A stretch of DNA of 64,000 nt from Lachnospiraceae bacterium (GTDB lineage: Bacteria > Bacillota > Clostridia > Lachnospirales > Lachnospiraceae), in NCBI GenBank assembly GCA_022793065.1, contig JAAWCE010000027.1, positions 1 through 64,000 on the forward strand. Direction: 5' to 3'. The notes beneath the pieces were generated by a model, which saw only the letters and a list, made by a program, of their open reading frames with translations, was not told the DNA's origin and made no database searches. Shown in pieces: positions 8,141-17,557 of this stretch. A program made the translations under genes and the position numbers. Position 1 is the stretch's first letter. Each line of letters opens with the position of its first letter.

Positions 8141-9083
8141 TATGATGGCAGTTATGGTTTCCTTTTGTATCAGCGCAGTGTGCGGGCCGCTTCTGATTCC
8201 GTTTCTGAGATGGTTAAAATGCGGTCAGACAGTGAGAGAAGAAGGCCCGGCTGCACATTTGAAAAAGTCCGGTACCCCTACTATGGGAGGTATTTTGATT
8301 CTGGTAAGCGTGGTACTGACCTCCGTGTTGTTTGTGAAAGATTATCCCAAAATTGCACCGGTACTGTTTTTGACCGTAGGATTTGGGCTTGTGGGCTTGA
8401 TGGATGATTATATTAAGATAGTGTGCAGACGGTCCATGGGTTTGACGCCGCTGCAGAAATTAGCGGGACAATTGGCCGTCACAGGTATCTTTGCCTGGTA
8501 CCTTACCAACTATACCGACGTAAACCTGGCGATGAAAATTCCTTTTCTGCAGGACAGATATCTGGATTTCGGTGTCTGGAATGTGCCGATTTTGTTTTTT
8601 ATTGTTCTGGGAACGGCAAATGGAACTAATTTTACGGATGGATTGGATGGACTGGCGGGAAGCGTTACACTGATGGTAGCGGTATTTTTTTCGGTGGTTG
8701 CCATTGGTACGGCGGGGGGAATTGAACCTGTGACCTGTGCGGTAGCGGGGGCGTTATTGGGATTCCTATTGTTTAATGTATATCCGGCTAAGGTTTTTAT
8801 GGGAGATACAGGATCTTTGGCGTTGGGAGGTTTTGTGGCGGGCTGTGGGTATTTGCTTCAAATGCCTCTGTATATAGCGGTGATTGGCATTATTTACCTG
8901 GTGGAAGTATCTTCCGTTATTTTGCAGGTTGGGTATTATAAAATTAGCGGCGGAAAAAGAATTTTTAAAATGGCGCCCCTTCATCATCATTTTGAACTCT
9001 GTGGATGGTCTGAAACCAGAATTACTGCGTTGTTTACTATAATTACTGCATTGATGTGCCTGGCGGCGTTGGCCATGTTGTAA
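8127..9083 (+). CDS. mraY: Phospho-N-acetylmuramoyl-pentapeptide-transferase
   Basis: MraY transfers phospho-MurNAc-pentapeptide from UDP to undecaprenyl phosphate, making lipid I at the inner face of the membrane. The 318-residue form from ATG 8127 has about ten hydrophobic segments and the family motifs LMDDYIKI, NFTDGLDGLAG, GDTGSLALGG and the histidine loop APLHHHFE. The longer ORF in the track begins inside the PBP and is discarded, because MNKISMMAV is the natural start. It overlaps the preceding PBP by 14 bases. Confidence 0.96.
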   Translation: MNKISMMAVMVSFCISAVCGPLLIPFLRWLKCGQTVREEGPAAHLKKSGTPTMGGILILVSVVLTSVLFVKDYPKIAPVLFLTVGFGLVGLMDDYIKIVCRRSMGLTPLQKLAGQLAVTGIFAWYLTNYTDVNLAMKIPFLQDRYLDFGVWNVPILFFIVLGTANGTNFTDGLDGLAGSVTLMVAVFFSVVAIGTAGGIEPVTCAVAGALLGFLLFNVYPAKVFMGDTGSLALGGFVAGCGYLLQMPLYIAVIGIIYLVEVSSVILQVGYYKISGGKRIFKMAPLHHHFELCGWSETRITALFTIITALMCLAALAML

Positions 9084-9209
9084 AATAAGAATGAGGCGTT
9101 TTGAACCGCAAGAGTTGAGGACCATGGGAAATGAGATAATCGGTGGAGCCCTTTGGGAAAAAGATACGTTGACCAGGGAAGAGAGGATTCCCCAAAAGGG
9201 GAGACGGAG

Positions 9210-10616
9210 ATGAAAATGGAAGGAAAGCATTTGACAAATACAAAGAGTTTAAGAGGAGAAAAGTGCCTTGTGGTTGGTTCCGGTATCAGCGGGATTGGGT
9301 CAGTGGGACTTTTGGAGCATATGGGGGCTGACGTAGTACTCTATGACGGTAAGGAAGGGCTGACGGAAGCCGAACTACGAACAAAGCTGCCGGAGAAAAG
9401 TAAGGCTGTCTGTAAGACGGGAGAGATTCCTCCACAGATCATAAAGGAAACGGCAACTGTGGTTCTGAGCCCCGGAGTTCCCGTAGATATTCCCCTTGTC
9501 AATGATTTCAGAGCGGAAGGAGCGGAAATCATCGGCGAAATTGAACTGGGTTATCGGGAGGAAAAAGGCAGAGTAGCCGCTATAACGGGCACCAATGGCA
9601 AGACCACCACTACCACTTTGGCAGGAGAGATTATGAAAGCCCATTGGGGGGAGGAAAATGTGTTTGTGGTGGGAAATATCGGCAATCCATATACGTCGGA
9701 ATGTTTGAAAACCACATCGCAAACAGTGACGGTGGGAGAAATCAGTTCTTTTCAGCTTGAGACCATTCAAATGTTTCATCCTGTTGTGTCCGCCATATTG
9801 AATATAACGCCGGATCATCTGAATCGTCATCATACCATGGAAGCATATGTGGCCGCAAAGGAGGCCATTGCACGAAACCAGACAAAGGAGGATATCTGCG
9901 TTCTGAATTATGAGAACGGATATACAAGGGATTTTGCCGCCAGATGTCCGGCCAGGGTGGTATTCTTTTCTTCCGAAAGGGAGTTGGATGAGGGTTATTT
10001 CCGACGAGGGAATAAGATTGTAAAGGCGAGCGGGGGACAGGAAGAGGAATTGCTTGACATTTACACTGATATGAATTTGGTGGGAATGTGTAATGTGGAA
10101 AATGTAATGGCTGCCATTGCCATCTGCGAGGGAATGGGTGTACCGATGGATACCATCCTGTCTGTGGTGAGGAAATTTCATGCGGTGGAGCATCGAATTG
10201 AATTTGTTGCCGTCAAAAAAGGGGTGGATTACTACAATGATTCCAAAGGGACCAATCCCGACGCGGCAATTCAGGGAATTCGTGCCATGAGTAAACCCAC
10301 AATTCTCATTGGGGGAGGATATGACAAAGAAAGTGAATATGACGAATGGATTGAGAATTTCGATGGAAAAGTAAAGTGGTTGGTGTTAATTGGCCAGACA
10401 AAGGAAAAAATTGCGGCCTGTGCAAGGCGGCATGGATTTGAAAGAATCTGTTTTGCAGATACCTTTGAGGAATGTCTGGAACTTTGCACACAGCTTGCAG
10501 AACAGGGTGACGCGGTACTGTTGTCACCGGCCTGTGCAAGCTGGGGGATGTTTCCAAACTATGAGGTGAGGGGAGAGAAATTTAAAGCGTATGTAAATCA
10601 ATTACCTTCCACATAA
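9210..10616 (+). CDS. murD: UDP-N-acetylmuramoylalanine-D-glutamate ligase
   Basis: MurD adds D-glutamate to UDP-MurNAc-L-alanine in the cytoplasm, using ATP. The 468-residue protein has an N-terminal nucleotide-binding motif (VVGSGISGIGS), the ATP loop GTNGKTTTTTL and the Mur ligase signature HRIEFVAVKKGVDYYNDSKGTNPDAA. ATG at 9210 follows GGGGAGACGGAG and is preferred over the track start at 9153, which adds an unrelated 19 residues. The other Mur ligases (murC, murE, murF) are not in this cluster. Confidence 0.95.
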   Translation: MKMEGKHLTNTKSLRGEKCLVVGSGISGIGSVGLLEHMGADVVLYDGKEGLTEAELRTKLPEKSKAVCKTGEIPPQIIKETATVVLSPGVPVDIPLVNDFRAEGAEIIGEIELGYREEKGRVAAITGTNGKTTTTTLAGEIMKAHWGEENVFVVGNIGNPYTSECLKTTSQTVTVGEISSFQLETIQMFHPVVSAILNITPDHLNRHHTMEAYVAAKEAIARNQTKEDICVLNYENGYTRDFAARCPARVVFFSSERELDEGYFRRGNKIVKASGGQEEELLDIYTDMNLVGMCNVENVMAAIAICEGMGVPMDTILSVVRKFHAVEHRIEFVAVKKGVDYYNDSKGTNPDAAIQGIRAMSKPTILIGGGYDKESEYDEWIENFDGKVKWLVLIGQTKEKIAACARRHGFERICFADTFEECLELCTQLAEQGDAVLLSPACASWGMFPNYEVRGEKFKAYVNQLPST

Positions 10617-10681
10617 GGAGACGTAATCGTATCTACGGATTCTGGTTCCGGGTGGCTGGTAACTTCGGATAAGGAGTGCTT

Positions 10682-11968
10682 ATGGCAGCAAATGCAAAAA
10701 GAAATCTGCGTGAAAAAAAGGACTATCGCGCTAAAAGTGATTCCCATGAAAGAAATGATGCTCAGGAAAAAATAGATTCATATGAAAAAAATGCTTATGG
10801 CGAGAGAAGCCGCAGAAGCACCAGGCAGAAGAAAAAAGAACAATCCGAATACTTCTTTGATTACAGTCTCCTTTTTATCGTATTATTTTTAATGGGGTTC
10901 GGACTGGTGATGATTTATTCAGCCAGTTCTTATCAGGCATTTCTTGAATTTGAGGATTCGGCTTATTATCTGAAGAAACAGTTGATTGCCAGCATTATAG
11001 GACTTGTGGTGATGATTGTGGTTGCCAATATTCCATATCATTTTTGGGAAAGATTTTATATACTTGGCTATGTGGTTTCTGCCGTTATGGTGCCGATGGT
11101 ATTGACCCCCCTTGGAGTGGAGTCCCATGGCGCCCGTCGGTGGATTGCCATTCCGGGAATCGGGCTCAACATCCAGCCGGCAGAGGTGGCAAAACTTTGT
11201 ATGATTCTTTTCCTTGCGGTAATGGTGTGTAAGATGGGGAAGGGAATCCGCACCATGAAAGGTTTTTGCGTCATGGTGGCGTTTCCGCTTCCTATTGTAC
11301 TGGAAGTTTATATGATTACCAAAAATTTGAGTTCGGCAATTATTATTCTTGGGATTTCTATCCTGATGGTCTTTGTAGCCAGTCCGGATTATAAGAAATT
11401 TATCGTTATGGCATTGCTGGTTTTTGCCGCCGCCGCTTTGGTGGTTTATCTGGTGGTATCCGGAAACGACTTTATGGCATTCCGCGGCAACCGTATCCTT
11501 TCATGGCTGGATCCGGAGAGTGATCCTACGGATACAGGCTTTCAGACGTTGCAGGGGTTGTACGCCATAGGAAGCGGAGGAATTTTTGGCAAGGGACTTG
11601 GGCAGAGTATGCAGAAGCTGAGCTTTCTGCCGGAGGCTCAGAATGATATGATCTTTTCCATTATCTGTGAAGAACTGGGGCTGTTTGGCGCAGTTGCAAT
11701 TATATTAATGTTTATTATGTTGCTTTGGCGTATGATGGTGATTGCCAACAATGCGCCGGACCTGTTCGGTGCAATGCTGGTGGTGGGGGTGATGGGACAT
11801 ATAACCATACAGGCCATTTTAAATATTGCCGTGGTGACAGCCACCATACCCAATACGGGTATTTCCCTTCCCTTTATCAGTTACGGAGGTTCCTCCGTTA
11901 TGTTTCTGCTCATTGAGGTGGGGCTGGTCTTAAGTGTGGCAAGGCGGATACAACTGAAAGAATTGTAA
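10682..11968 (+). CDS. ftsW: FtsW-type SEDS peptidoglycan glycosyltransferase
   Basis: SEDS proteins polymerise glycan strands from lipid II and work with a class B PBP at the septum. The 428 residues contain a charged 60-residue cytoplasmic N-terminus and about nine to ten membrane segments. Family motifs include GVESHGARRWI, PAEVAKL, the loop FLPEAQNDMIFSIICEELG and PFISYGGSS near the end. ATG at 10682 has AAGGAG at a spacing of five; the track GTG at 10676 overlaps that site and is less likely. Position after murD favours FtsW over RodA, and the partner would be one of the two PBPs upstream. Confidence 0.92.
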   Translation: MAANAKRNLREKKDYRAKSDSHERNDAQEKIDSYEKNAYGERSRRSTRQKKKEQSEYFFDYSLLFIVLFLMGFGLVMIYSASSYQAFLEFEDSAYYLKKQLIASIIGLVVMIVVANIPYHFWERFYILGYVVSAVMVPMVLTPLGVESHGARRWIAIPGIGLNIQPAEVAKLCMILFLAVMVCKMGKGIRTMKGFCVMVAFPLPIVLEVYMITKNLSSAIIILGISILMVFVASPDYKKFIVMALLVFAAAALVVYLVVSGNDFMAFRGNRILSWLDPESDPTDTGFQTLQGLYAIGSGGIFGKGLGQSMQKLSFLPEAQNDMIFSIICEELGLFGAVAIILMFIMLLWRMMVIANNAPDLFGAMLVVGVMGHITIQAILNIAVVTATIPNTGISLPFISYGGSSVMFLLIEVGLVLSVARRIQLKEL

Positions 11969-12071
11969 TCGTTAAAGGCAGTTCTGCATAGAATTATGTG
12001 AAACAAGGTACATATGGGGCCCGGTGTTCATAGGATAGAATATGTTAATTAAATAAGCCGGATGGTGCTTT

Positions 12072-13322
12072 ATGGATTCTATTCGTATTCAGGGCAGAAT
12101 TGCCCTACAGGGAAAGGTTCGTATACAGGGCTCGAAAAATGCTTCGCTGCCTGTCCTGGCGGCAACAATTTTGACAGGGGATGTCTCTGTCATCAGGAAT
12201 TGTCCCAGGATAGCGGATGTACATTCCATGGTGAGCCTGTTAAAAAGCCTTGGCTGTAGTGTACACTGGCAGGAAAAGGGACTTGTTATTGATTCTTCAC
12301 AGGTGAGAAGGGATGAGATGCCTGAGGATGCGGTGACGGGAATGCGTTCTTCCCTCTGTCTGCTGGGTGCGTTAATCGGCAGATGCAGGGAAGTGATTAT
12401 GGAACATCCGGGCGGCTGCGTCATCGGTGAGCGTCCTATTGATCTGCATTTGTCCGCACTAAAGCAGATGGGAGTAGAATTTACGGAAAAAGGCAACAAG
12501 CTTATGGCCAGAGTGTCAGGGCTTCACGGGACTAAAATCTGTCTTCCGTTTCCCTCCGTGGGTGCAACGGAAAATATTGTACTGGCAGGGGTGATGGCAG
12601 ATGGAGATACCATTTTGGAAGGAGCTGCATTGGAGCCGGAGATTTCGGCGCTGTGCCGGTATCTGTGCTGCTGCGGTGCCTGTATTGAAGGTCAGGGAAC
12701 CGGTCGGCTGGTAATTCATGGGGGAAGGAAACTTAGGGGAACCGAATATACCGTTCCGGCGGACAGAATTGTGGCCGGCACGTACCTGTTTGGCTGTATT
12801 GGGGTGGGAGGATGCGTTCTTCTGGAACAGGCGCCGGGGAAGGAAATGGCTGCCGTTCTCAATACTGCGGAGCAAATGGGAGGACATGTGTATTGTACGC
12901 CGGAGGGAATTTATGTACAGGCGCCCATAAGGCCAGCGCCCATAAGGATAGTCACCAAACCTTATCCCGGATTCCCCACAGATCTTCAATCGGTGGCATT
13001 GGCGGTGGAAACCATGGGAAGGGGATGCAGCAGAATAGATGAGGCTATCTTCGAGAATCGTTTTCGGATTCTGGAAGATTTGGATAAAATGGGTGCGGAT
13101 ACCTGTCAGAAGGACTCCCATAGTGTATTGATTCGGGGTGTGGAGATGCTGCACGGCGCAAGCGTATGTGCAAAAGAGTTGCGGGGCGGCGCCGCGTTGG
13201 TGGTTGCGGGCCTGATGGCGGAAGGAGAAACCGTTGTGAGCGGATGCTCATATATATACCGCGGATATGAAAATATCTGCAGGGATTTCAGAGAATTAGG
13301 AGCGCGGGTGGTTAGTGTATAA
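12072..13322 (+). CDS. murA: UDP-N-acetylglucosamine 1-carboxyvinyltransferase
   Basis: MurA transfers enolpyruvate from PEP to UDP-GlcNAc, the first committed step of peptidoglycan synthesis. The 416 residues show the repeated EPSP-synthase-like fold, the GSKNASLPVLAA substrate loop near the N-terminus, and the catalytic cysteine C116 in HPGGCVIGERPIDLH, so the enzyme should be fosfomycin-sensitive. The ribosome binding site is weak. It overlaps ftsQ by eight bases. Many Firmicutes have two MurA copies; which this one is cannot be told from the window. Confidence 0.94.
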   Translation: MDSIRIQGRIALQGKVRIQGSKNASLPVLAATILTGDVSVIRNCPRIADVHSMVSLLKSLGCSVHWQEKGLVIDSSQVRRDEMPEDAVTGMRSSLCLLGALIGRCREVIMEHPGGCVIGERPIDLHLSALKQMGVEFTEKGNKLMARVSGLHGTKICLPFPSVGATENIVLAGVMADGDTILEGAALEPEISALCRYLCCCGACIEGQGTGRLVIHGGRKLRGTEYTVPADRIVAGTYLFGCIGVGGCVLLEQAPGKEMAAVLNTAEQMGGHVYCTPEGIYVQAPIRPAPIRIVTKPYPGFPTDLQSVALAVETMGRGCSRIDEAIFENRFRILEDLDKMGADTCQKDSHSVLIRGVEMLHGASVCAKELRGGAALVVAGLMAEGETVVSGCSYIYRGYENICRDFRELGARVVSV

Positions 13323-14049
13323 GAGCAAAAGAACGCATGTTGCCATATTGATCATTGTCGTCCTGGCAGTATTATTGGGGGTGGGAAATTACATCAAAAC
13401 AAATTATACTGTCCGGACGGTTTATGTGGAAGGAAATATTCATTATACAGAAGATGAAATCAAGAGAATGGTCATGGACGGGATACTGGGAGATAATTCA
13501 CTGTATCTTTCCTTTAAATACAAGAACAAAGATGTCAAGGGGATTCCTTTTGTGGATGTGCTGAATGTGGATATATTATCTGCGGACACAATCAAGATTA
13601 CGGTATACGAAAAAAGTCTCACTGGATACGTAAAATATCTGGATACTTATGTATACTTTGACAGGGATGGCTATGTGGTGGAAAATTCTAATATCAAGAC
13701 CGTTGGGATCCCTCAGGTGACAGGGCTGGAATTTGACCATATTATTGTAGGTGAGCCGATTCCGGTGGAAGATAAGGAAGTTTTTCAGAAGATTTTGGAT
13801 ATTACAAAGCTTTTGAACAAATACAACTTGATATCGGATAAAATTTATTTTAATAAATCGGGAGAAATTACAGTTTTTTTTGAAAATGTAAAGGTAGCGC
13901 TGGGAGGAGACAGAGCTACCCTGGAGGACAAGCTTATGCTGCTTCCAAAGCTGTTACAGGAGCTTTCGGGAAAAAAAGGGACGCTGCAGATGCAGACTTA
14001 TGATGAGGATAGCGGAAAATATACATTTCAGCCGGAAAAGTCCGGTTAA
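13315..14049 (+). CDS. FtsQ/DivIB-type division protein
   Basis: This 244-residue protein begins with GTG inside the end of murA. It has one N-terminal membrane segment (VAILIIVVLAVLLGVGNYI) followed by a POTRA-like stretch (VRTVYVEGNIHYTEDEIKRMV), the topology of FtsQ/DivIB. That family links the FtsZ ring to septal wall synthesis. Its position between murA and ftsZ matches the usual place of ftsQ. The C-terminal part is poorly conserved. Confidence 0.85.
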   Translation: MYKSKRTHVAILIIVVLAVLLGVGNYIKTNYTVRTVYVEGNIHYTEDEIKRMVMDGILGDNSLYLSFKYKNKDVKGIPFVDVLNVDILSADTIKITVYEKSLTGYVKYLDTYVYFDRDGYVVENSNIKTVGIPQVTGLEFDHIIVGEPIPVEDKEVFQKILDITKLLNKYNLISDKIYFNKSGEITVFFENVKVALGGDRATLEDKLMLLPKLLQELSGKKGTLQMQTYDEDSGKYTFQPEKSG

Positions 14050-14071
14050 ATAATCTTTTTTCAAAAAATAG

Positions 14072-14100
14072 TTGCGAAATTCTTGAAAAAATTATATGAT
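14072..14100 (+). promoter_or_regulatory. Sigma-A-type promoter for ftsZ
   Basis: TTGCGA and TATGAT are separated by exactly 17 bases, 18 bases before the ftsZ start. This would let ftsZ be expressed apart from the long upstream operon. Confidence 0.6.
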
Positions 14101-14117
14101 AGTAGATATGGAGTGAA

Positions 14118-15326
14118 ATGGTAAAGAAAAAGGAGGAAATACCTTTGCTGGAAATTAAGACAAACGATGCTGAATCTGCTGCTAAGATTATTGTGGTCGG
14201 TGTAGGTGGCGCAGGTAATAATGCTGTAAATAGAATGGTAGAAGAACAAATTAACGGTGTGGAATTTATTGGTGTAAATACGGACAAGCAGGCATTACAG
14301 TTGTGTAAGGCACCGAAGCTTTTGCAGATAGGAGAGAAGCTGACGAAAGGGCTGGGAGCCGGAGCGAAGCCGGAAGTGGGCGAAAAGGCTGCGGAAGAAA
14401 GTGCGGAAGAGATATCATCTGCGTTAAAAGGGTCCGACATGGTGTTTGTCACTTGCGGTATGGGAGGCGGCACGGGAACCGGAGCTGCGCCCGTGGTAGC
14501 AAAACTGGCAAAGGAAATGGGAATCCTGACAGTGGGAGTGGTTACGAAACCATTTCGCTTTGAAGCCAAGACCCGAATGGTAAATGCAAATAATGGCATT
14601 GAGCGTATCAAGGAGTATGTGGATACTTTAATTGTCATACCCAATGATAAACTATTGGAGATTGTGGACAGGCGTACCACCATGCCGGAGGCGCTCAAGA
14701 AAGCGGACGCTGTATTGCAGCAGGCAGTGCAGGGGATTACAGACCTGATTAACCGGGCGGCTTTGATTAATTTGGATTTTGCGGACGTACAGACGGTTAT
14801 GAAGGACAAGGGAATCGCGCATATTGGTATCGGCGAGGGCAAGGGCGACGACAAGGCTTTGGCTGCGGTGAAAATGGCGGTGGAGAGTCCTTTGTTAGAG
14901 ACCAATATTACCAGTGCAACAGATGTCATCCTCAATCTGTCAGGGGATATTACATTGCCGGATGTAAACGATGCTGCGGAATACATTCAACAGTTTACCG
15001 GTGAGGATATTAATATTATCGTGGGCGCTATGTATGATGAGTCCGCTACGGATAGCTGTACGGTTACTGTGATTGCTACGGGGCTGGACGAATCTCTGAA
15101 CAATCCTCCGCTGCAATCGCGGTTTGGAATGAGTTCCCCCTACAGACAACAGAACGTGTCCAATTCGATCAAGAATCTGAATGTGCAGCCTACCACAGTA
15201 CAGCCTCAGCCTGTGGTGGAACAGCAAGTGCAGGTACAACTGCAAGGAGTACCGAAACCAGTGGATATCCGTGCTAACGTTGTGGAGAAGACATTGAAGA
15301 TTCCGGAGTTCCTTCAAAGAAAATAA
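14118..15326 (+). CDS. ftsZ: Cell division GTPase FtsZ
   Basis: FtsZ is the tubulin homologue that forms the division ring. The 402 residues carry the N-terminal nucleotide motif [17 protein letters not shown], the tubulin signature [12 protein letters not shown] and the synergy loop [12 protein letters not shown] variable Q/P-rich linker leads to a conserved C-terminal tail KIPEFLQRK, the site that binds membrane anchors. GGAG lies upstream of the start. ftsA, the usual neighbour and anchor, is not adjacent, so the anchor here may be SepF or another protein encoded elsewhere (inference). Confidence 0.97.
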   Translation: MVKKKEEIPLLEIKTNDAESAAKIIVVGVGGAGNNAVNRMVEEQINGVEFIGVNTDKQALQLCKAPKLLQIGEKLTKGLGAGAKPEVGEKAAEESAEEISSALKGSDMVFVTCGMGGGTGTGAAPVVAKLAKEMGILTVGVVTKPFRFEAKTRMVNANNGIERIKEYVDTLIVIPNDKLLEIVDRRTTMPEALKKADAVLQQAVQGITDLINRAALINLDFADVQTVMKDKGIAHIGIGEGKGDDKALAAVKMAVESPLLETNITSATDVILNLSGDITLPDVNDAAEYIQQFTGEDINIIVGAMYDESATDSCTVTVIATGLDESLNNPPLQSRFGMSSPYRQQNVSNSIKNLNVQPTTVQPQPVVEQQVQVQLQGVPKPVDIRANVVEKTLKIPEFLQRK

Positions 15327-15348
15327 AATTCTATATGGCAGTCTTGTA

Positions 15349-15378
15349 AGCCGGGCAATGGTAAGCCCGGCTCTTTTT
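15349..15378 (+). terminator. Terminator after ftsZ
   Basis: AGCCGGGC pairs with GCCCGGCT around an eight-base loop, followed by CTTTTT. It closes the division cluster. Confidence 0.9.
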
Positions 15379-15442
15379 GTCGAAAATTTTTATGGAATCC
15401 ACACTCTATTTGACAAATTCTTAAGTCCAATCCCCTTATAAT
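15378..15442 (+). promoter_or_regulatory. spoIIG-type promoter with Spo0A boxes and long spacer
   Basis: A perfect TTGACA (15410) and perfect TATAAT (15437) are 21 bases apart, four more than optimal. An exact 0A box, TGTCGAA, lies at 15378, and a second 0A-like heptamer (TGTCAAA, reverse strand) overlaps the -35 element. This is the architecture known for the Bacillus subtilis spoIIG promoter, where Spo0A activates sigma-A polymerase at a 22-base-spaced promoter. The start codon lies about 16 bases after the expected transcription start. Confidence 0.75.
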
Positions 15443-15464
15443 AATTGTGAAAAGGATGATGCTC

Positions 15465-16355
15465 ATGTACTATGAACTTTATGTGGACAGTTTGTTTTTA
15501 CTCAATTTCATTATGAACCTTTATCTTTTGATACTGGTAGATCGCAGTACGCTTCGTAGCGCGAAAACCGGGAGAATGATTGCAGGCGCCGCTTTGGGAG
15601 CGATTTGTTTTTTGCTGCCTTTTCTGGGGACGGCGCCTGTTATTTTGAAACTGACGGTAGGATTGGCGGCCGGGTGTGTGGGAATGATTTGCATTACTTT
15701 TCCTGTAAAAGGCTTAAGAATGTTTCTTCAGTTGTTGGAAAGACTTGCACTATATTCTTTTGGGATGGGAGGGGCTTTGCTTTTCCTGGTCAGGATTGCA
15801 GGACCCGCAAGAAAAGCAGTTACCGGTGTCATTGGAATTGCGGGAATGGGAGGGGTGGTGTTCCTGTTGTTTCTGAGGTTCAGATATGGGTTGAAGGCAA
15901 AGGACAGTCTGTGTAGGGCGAAACTGCTCTGGGACGAGAGAGAAGCAGCCGTATGGGCTTTGGTTGATTCAGGCAATAGTCTGGTGGAACCAATCAGCGG
16001 GCAACCGGTCTGCATTGTGGAGAGGGAAGTATTTGACAGGATTCGGAAGGATGAAGAGAAGGGATTTCGCGTCATACCCTACCACAGCATCGGTAAGAAA
16101 AGAGGAATTTTGCCAGGGTATCTGCTTCCGGAGCTGCTTTTAGAGTTGGATGGAATGAAAATGTCATTTAAGGACATTTACATAGCCGTCAGTGATGAAG
16201 AAATTTCCCATGCAGAAAGTACCGGAGAGGAATCCGTGAAAATGATTATTAACCCAAAGCTCTTTGCGGAGCATAAAAAAGGGAAGCCGAAGAAACGGCA
16301 GAATGTGAGGCGTAATGATTCTGAAAGTGACGATACCAGGCAAAATGCAGTTTAA
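15465..16355 (+). CDS. spoIIGA: Sigma-E processing peptidase SpoIIGA
   Basis: SpoIIGA is the membrane aspartic protease that removes the pro-sequence of sigma-E in the mother cell after the septum forms. The 296 residues begin [18 protein letters not shown], a family hallmark, followed by about five membrane segments. The soluble part contains the catalytic [12 protein letters not shown]. The track start (GTG 15447) adds six residues; ATG 15465 has AAAGGATG at good spacing. It overlaps sigE by 41 bases, so enzyme and substrate are translationally coupled. Confidence 0.93.
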   Translation: MYYELYVDSLFLLNFIMNLYLLILVDRSTLRSAKTGRMIAGAALGAICFLLPFLGTAPVILKLTVGLAAGCVGMICITFPVKGLRMFLQLLERLALYSFGMGGALLFLVRIAGPARKAVTGVIGIAGMGGVVFLLFLRFRYGLKAKDSLCRAKLLWDEREAAVWALVDSGNSLVEPISGQPVCIVEREVFDRIRKDEEKGFRVIPYHSIGKKRGILPGYLLPELLLELDGMKMSFKDIYIAVSDEEISHAESTGEESVKMIINPKLFAEHKKGKPKKRQNVRRNDSESDDTRQNAV

Positions 16356-17052
16356 AATGATACGCAGAGAAAATTTCCTTCTGCACAGGAAAGGGGACAT
16401 CCATTATATCGGTGGAGCGGAGGTATTGCCCCCGCCTTTGGAGGTGGAGAGAGAAAGTCAGGTAATCGGTGACCTGGGAACGGAATATGATGATGAAGCA
16501 AAGGCAATTCTGATAGAACACAATCTCCGTCTGGTAGTGTATATTGCAAAGAAATTTGACAATACCGGTGTGGGGGTGGAAGATTTGATATCCATTGGCA
16601 CCATTGGGCTGATTAAGTCCATTAATACCTTTAAACCTGATAAGAATATTAAATTGGCAACTTATGCGTCCAGATGTATTGAAAACGAGATATTGATGTA
16701 TCTGCGCAGAAATAATAAGACGAAGCTGGAAGTGTCTATTGATGAGCCCTTGAATGTTGATTGGGACGGCAATGAATTGCTTCTGTCGGATATTTTGGGA
16801 ACGGATGACGACGTGATCTATCGGGATATTGAAAATGAAGTGGAGCGCAAGTTATTATTGGGAGCTGTCAGCAAGCTTTCGGAGAGGGAAAAGAAAATTA
16901 TCAGTTTGAGATTTGGATTGGGAACAAAGGATGGGCAGGAAATGACACAGAAAGAAGTGGCGTCTCTGCTGGGAATCTCCCAGTCATACATATCCCGGTT
17001 GGAAAAAAAGATTATGCGGCAGCTCAAGAAGGAAATGAGCAACAATATTTAA
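16315..17052 (+). CDS. sigE: Pro-sigma-E, mother-cell sporulation sigma factor
   Basis: Sigma-E drives early mother-cell gene expression during sporulation. The 245 residues include a pro-region of about 30 residues before [14 protein letters not shown], close to the SpoIIGA processing zone of known pro-sigma-E. Region 2 reads [12 protein letters not shown] and [25 protein letters not shown]; region 4 ends in a helix-turn-helix ([22 protein letters not shown]). The start at 16315, inside spoIIGA, has GTGAGG just upstream and gives the expected pro-region length; the internal ATG at 16357 would remove half of it. Confidence 0.95.
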   Translation: MILKVTIPGKMQFKMIRRENFLLHRKGDIHYIGGAEVLPPPLEVERESQVIGDLGTEYDDEAKAILIEHNLRLVVYIAKKFDNTGVGVEDLISIGTIGLIKSINTFKPDKNIKLATYASRCIENEILMYLRRNNKTKLEVSIDEPLNVDWDGNELLLSDILGTDDDVIYRDIENEVERKLLLGAVSKLSEREKKIISLRFGLGTKDGQEMTQKEVASLLGISQSYISRLEKKIMRQLKKEMSNNI

Positions 17053-17184
17053 TTTAGGGGTTTTCAGTTGGGAGGAAATGGGGTATAATATTCACACATA
17101 AGGGCTTCGATTCATGCGTGCCGAAGGGCGCGAAAGTAAGAAATAAATGCTGACAACATCCTATGTCAGGTTTGGAAAGGTATT

Positions 17185-17499
17185 GTGGCGGCGTTGATTG
17201 GGCGTGATGATATATTATCAATGGAATATCTCAAGAAGACAGAATTTACAGGGTGTCATCAGGGAATGCGCTATCGGCTGGAGGGGATTTCGGCACAGGA
17301 TGGGGATAAGAAACTGCGCTGTACCATATGGCCGGAGCCGTTTAATTTTTTTAAGACGCCTGATGAAGAGAAAGAATCTGCAGAGTTCCCTTTTGCGGAG
17401 GAAGGAATTGTGGAGGCTGTGGCATGGATGAATGGCAGGCTTTCGGAGGAAAAGGGTAAATGGGAGCATGCAGGAGAGAGCTGGGAGAAGTATCGGTAA
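17185..17499 (+). CDS. Hypothetical protein between sigE and a VanZ-like gene
   Basis: I do not recognise this 104-residue protein. It has a GTG start after GGAAAGG, no membrane segment, and a mix of charged and aromatic residues (TIWPEPFNFFKTPDEEKE, EAVAWMNGRLSEEKGKW). An ATG at 17221 would give a 92-residue form but has no ribosome binding site. It shares the plus strand with sigE (gap of 132 bases) and with the VanZ-like gene (58 bases). A TATAAT at 17083 could be part of a separate promoter, without a convincing -35. Confidence 0.6.
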   Translation: MAALIGRDDILSMEYLKKTEFTGCHQGMRYRLEGISAQDGDKKLRCTIWPEPFNFFKTPDEEKESAEFPFAEEGIVEAVAWMNGRLSEEKGKWEHAGESWEKYR

Positions 17500-17557
17500 A
17501 GTCAAAAGATAGACTGGCCGGGCTGTGACAAGCAATGACAATGGAGAGCATGTTAAA

